Shown in pieces: positions 63,464-64,000 of a DNA stretch of 64,000 nt. The position numbers and the translations under genes are program-made. The notes beneath the pieces were generated by a model. It was not told the origin of the DNA. It searched no databases and saw only the letters and a list, made by a program, of their open reading frames with translations. How positions within the stretch are numbered: the stretch's first letter is position 1; each line of letters opens with the position of its first letter. The stretch is from Actinomycetota bacterium. Lineage in GTDB: Bacteria > Actinomycetota > Actinomycetes > S36-B12. The DNA lies in contig VGBL01000003.1 of the NCBI GenBank assembly GCA_016870515.1, positions 1-64,000 of the forward strand. The letters run 5' to 3'.

Positions 63464-64000
63464 CTAGTCCAGGCTGGCCATTACGTGCTTGATGCGCGTG
63501 TAGTCCTCGAAGCCGTACATCGACAGGTCCTTGCCGTAGCCGGAGTGCTTGAAGCCACCGTGCGGCATCTCGGCCACCAGCGGGATGTGGGTGTTGATCC
63601 ACACGCAGCCGAAGTCGAGGTTCTTCGCCATGCGCATCGCGCGGCCGAAGTCCTTGGTCCAGACCGAAGAGGCCAGGCCATAGCGGACGCCGTTGGCCCA
63701 GGCGAGCGCCTCGGCCTCGTCGGAGAAGCGCTGCAACGTGATGACCGGTCCGAATATCTCGTTTTGGATCATCTCGTCGTCCTGCTTCAGATGAGCGACC
63801 ACCGTGGGCTCGACGTAGAAGCCGCGATCACCCTGGCGCTTGCCACCCGCGACGACCTCTGCGTGGCTGGGCACGCGCTCGAGGAATCCGAGCACGCGAT
63901 CGAGCTGCGCGGCATTGTTGACCGGAGGCACGAGCGCCTCTCCCCCCGGCCCGTCTTCGAAGGTCGTCGCGGTGCCCTTCGCCTGCTCCGATAGGGCGGC
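63464..64000 (-). CDS. Aldehyde dehydrogenase (gamma-aminobutyraldehyde dehydrogenase-like), partial at window end
   Basis: C-terminal [70 protein letters not shown] and [30 protein letters not shown]; open to the window edge. Confidence 0.88.
   Translation of the reverse strand, partial: AALSEQAKGTATTFEDGPGGEALVPPVNNAAQLDRVLGFLERVPSHAEVVAGGKRQGDRGFYVEPTVVAHLKQDDEMIQNEIFGPVITLQRFSDEAEALAWANGVRYGLASSVWTKDFGRAMRMAKNLDFGCVWINTHIPLVAEMPHGGFKHSGYGKDLSMYGFEDYTRIKHVMASLD

Noticed and set aside
62151-63602. 483-aa minus-strand ORF
   Set aside because: Antisense to the mmsA-like and LLM genes; only its first residues overlap the real aldehyde dehydrogenase, in another frame.

Overview
High-GC actinobacterial chromosomal window. 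No rRNA, tRNA, CRISPR array or IS element was recognised by eye. The backbone is a minus-strand run of housekeeping genes in typical actinobacterial order: dxr, rseP-like M50 protease, ispG, GNAT, proS, rimP, nusA, ylxR, infB, DUF503, rbfA, truB | ribF, rpsO, pnp, M16 peptidase | dapB, small membrane protein | thyX, dapA, rnj, ftsK (cut by the window start). Accessory blocks sit at the marked breaks. The most notable is a ~14 kb surface-polysaccharide locus between truB and ribF (about 17.4-31.6 kb). It holds three sulfotransferase-like genes, WecB/WecC-type sugar-nucleotide enzymes, a Wzm/Wzt-type ABC exporter, two GT4 glycosyltransferases, a double-domain GT and a coiled-coil protein of unknown function. 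I read it as a candidate sulfated or otherwise decorated glycan locus. The right-hand part (47.4-64 kb) is catabolic: a polyamine uptake and degradation cluster (gabT, saccharopine-dehydrogenase-like gene, agmatinase-like gene, FAD oxidase, potCBAD-like transporter, aldehyde dehydrogenase), followed by a reductive pyrimidine degradation cluster (beta-ureidopropionase with an apparent 2-nt frameshift, hydantoinase, mmsA-like gene, LLM oxidoreductase, aldehyde dehydrogenase). Other observations are apparent frameshifts downstream of dapB and three convergent gene pairs that share a CTAG stop overlap. All family names come from motif and sequence recognition; no database search was run.
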